A stretch of DNA of 64,000 nucleotides from Dyadobacter psychrotolerans (lineage in GTDB: Bacteria; Bacteroidota; Bacteroidia; Cytophagales; Spirosomataceae), in NCBI RefSeq assembly GCF_004349265.1, contig NZ_SMFL01000006.1, positions 248,001 through 312,000 on the forward strand, in the 5' to 3' direction. Positions 63,766 through 64,000 of this stretch are shown here, in pieces. How positions within the stretch are numbered: position 1 is the first letter of the stretch; every line of letters begins with the position of its first letter. The notes below the pieces were generated by a model. That model saw only the letters and a program-made list of their open reading frames with translations, searched no databases and was not told the origin of the DNA. The position numbers were made by a program, and so were the translations under genes.

Positions 63766-64000
63766 TGAAAAAAGACATCCCATTTCACCCGGTACAGGGG
63801 GTTCAGGTGGCGGTAGTAAGAAGCATCAATGCAGAAAATACGGCTGAATGGAACGTGGTTGTGATTAACAGAAACCCACAGCCGATTACCAACGTATTTG
63901 TTACTTCAAAAGGTTACGGAAATACAGAATCGGGACTGAATGCAGGTCAGAAAACTTCTACCCTTCGTCACTTTTTCCCGGAAATACAGTCTGAACAGCA
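63766..64000 (+). CDS. Conserved hypothetical protein, 3' end outside the window
   Basis: The frame opens at ATG 63766, 16 bases after lipB, and runs off the end of the window (78 codons seen). It begins MKKDIPFHPVQGVQVAVVRS and continues INAENTAEWNVVVINRNPQP. No signal peptide. I do not recognise a characterised family; spacing suggests an operon with lipB. Confidence 0.8.

Noticed and set aside
1..64000. tRNA, rRNA, CRISPR array, prophage or insertion sequence
   Set aside because: Intergenic gaps are short and none shows a tRNA cloverleaf, regularly spaced repeats, or transposase or phage genes.

Overview
The window looks like a chromosomal segment of a Bacteroidota member of the order Cytophagales, most like Dyadobacter and its relatives (inference from gene content, no search was possible). 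Supporting signs are a GldJ-type gliding lipoprotein, a PorP/SprF protein divergent from a cargo protein with a type B type IX secretion signal, a Bacteroidota-type ilv/leu locus, TTTG-type promoters, an ECF sigma factor overlapping an anti-sigma/beta-barrel fusion gene, and planctomycete-type cytochrome/DUF1501 proteins. No rRNA, tRNA, CRISPR array or transposase was seen.

Layout. 1-8.1 kb: secreted peptidases (Tricorn-like S41, M28, dipeptidyl peptidase IV-like S9) with a decayed antitoxin/PIN-toxin pair between the first two. 8.2-19.2 kb: a three-hairpin repeat, an Arc-like/SPFH pair, a TonB-C protein, an LpxH-like phosphoesterase with a glycosyltransferase, small envelope proteins, a LVIVD lipoprotein, a serpin lipoprotein, and the sigma/anti-sigma pair. 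19.4-36.3 kb: a barnase-like lipoprotein with its barstar, pnuC, mfd, gldJ, comF, pyrC, a Nudix hydrolase, ruvB, the type IX cargo and PorP/SprF pair, a NIPSNAP protein and murQ.

36.4-52.6 kb holds a nearly complete branched-chain amino acid pathway: ilvD, ilvB, ilvN, ilvC, ilvA, leuC, leuD, a citramalate-synthase-like gene, leuB and leuA. ilvD and leuA are each preceded by a matching control region: a TTTG-type promoter, the same 12-bp palindrome at the same distance, a leader peptide ORF, and a terminator that competes with an antiterminator. Three toxin-antitoxin-like modules sit between the ilv genes (nucleotidyltransferase, HicBA, MntA/HepT).

52.6-64 kb: purU, a free methionine sulfoxide reductase, a Uma2-type nuclease, a minus-strand cluster of planctomycete-type proteins (cytochrome/DUF1549/DUF1553, DUF1501, cytochrome/LRR, sugar phosphate isomerase-like), yraN with a RelE-like toxin-antitoxin pair, lipB and the start of a further gene.

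The points most worth following up are: (1) the paired attenuator/palindrome control regions of ilvD and leuA; (2) three toxin genes (PIN, nucleotidyltransferase, HicA) each put out of frame by one A in a poly-A run while the partner gene is intact; (3) a dual-membrane-spanning type anti-sigma factor; (4) two dispersed repeat families, one of which shows compensatory changes in its hairpins; and (5) a secreted barnase with a cytoplasmic barstar.
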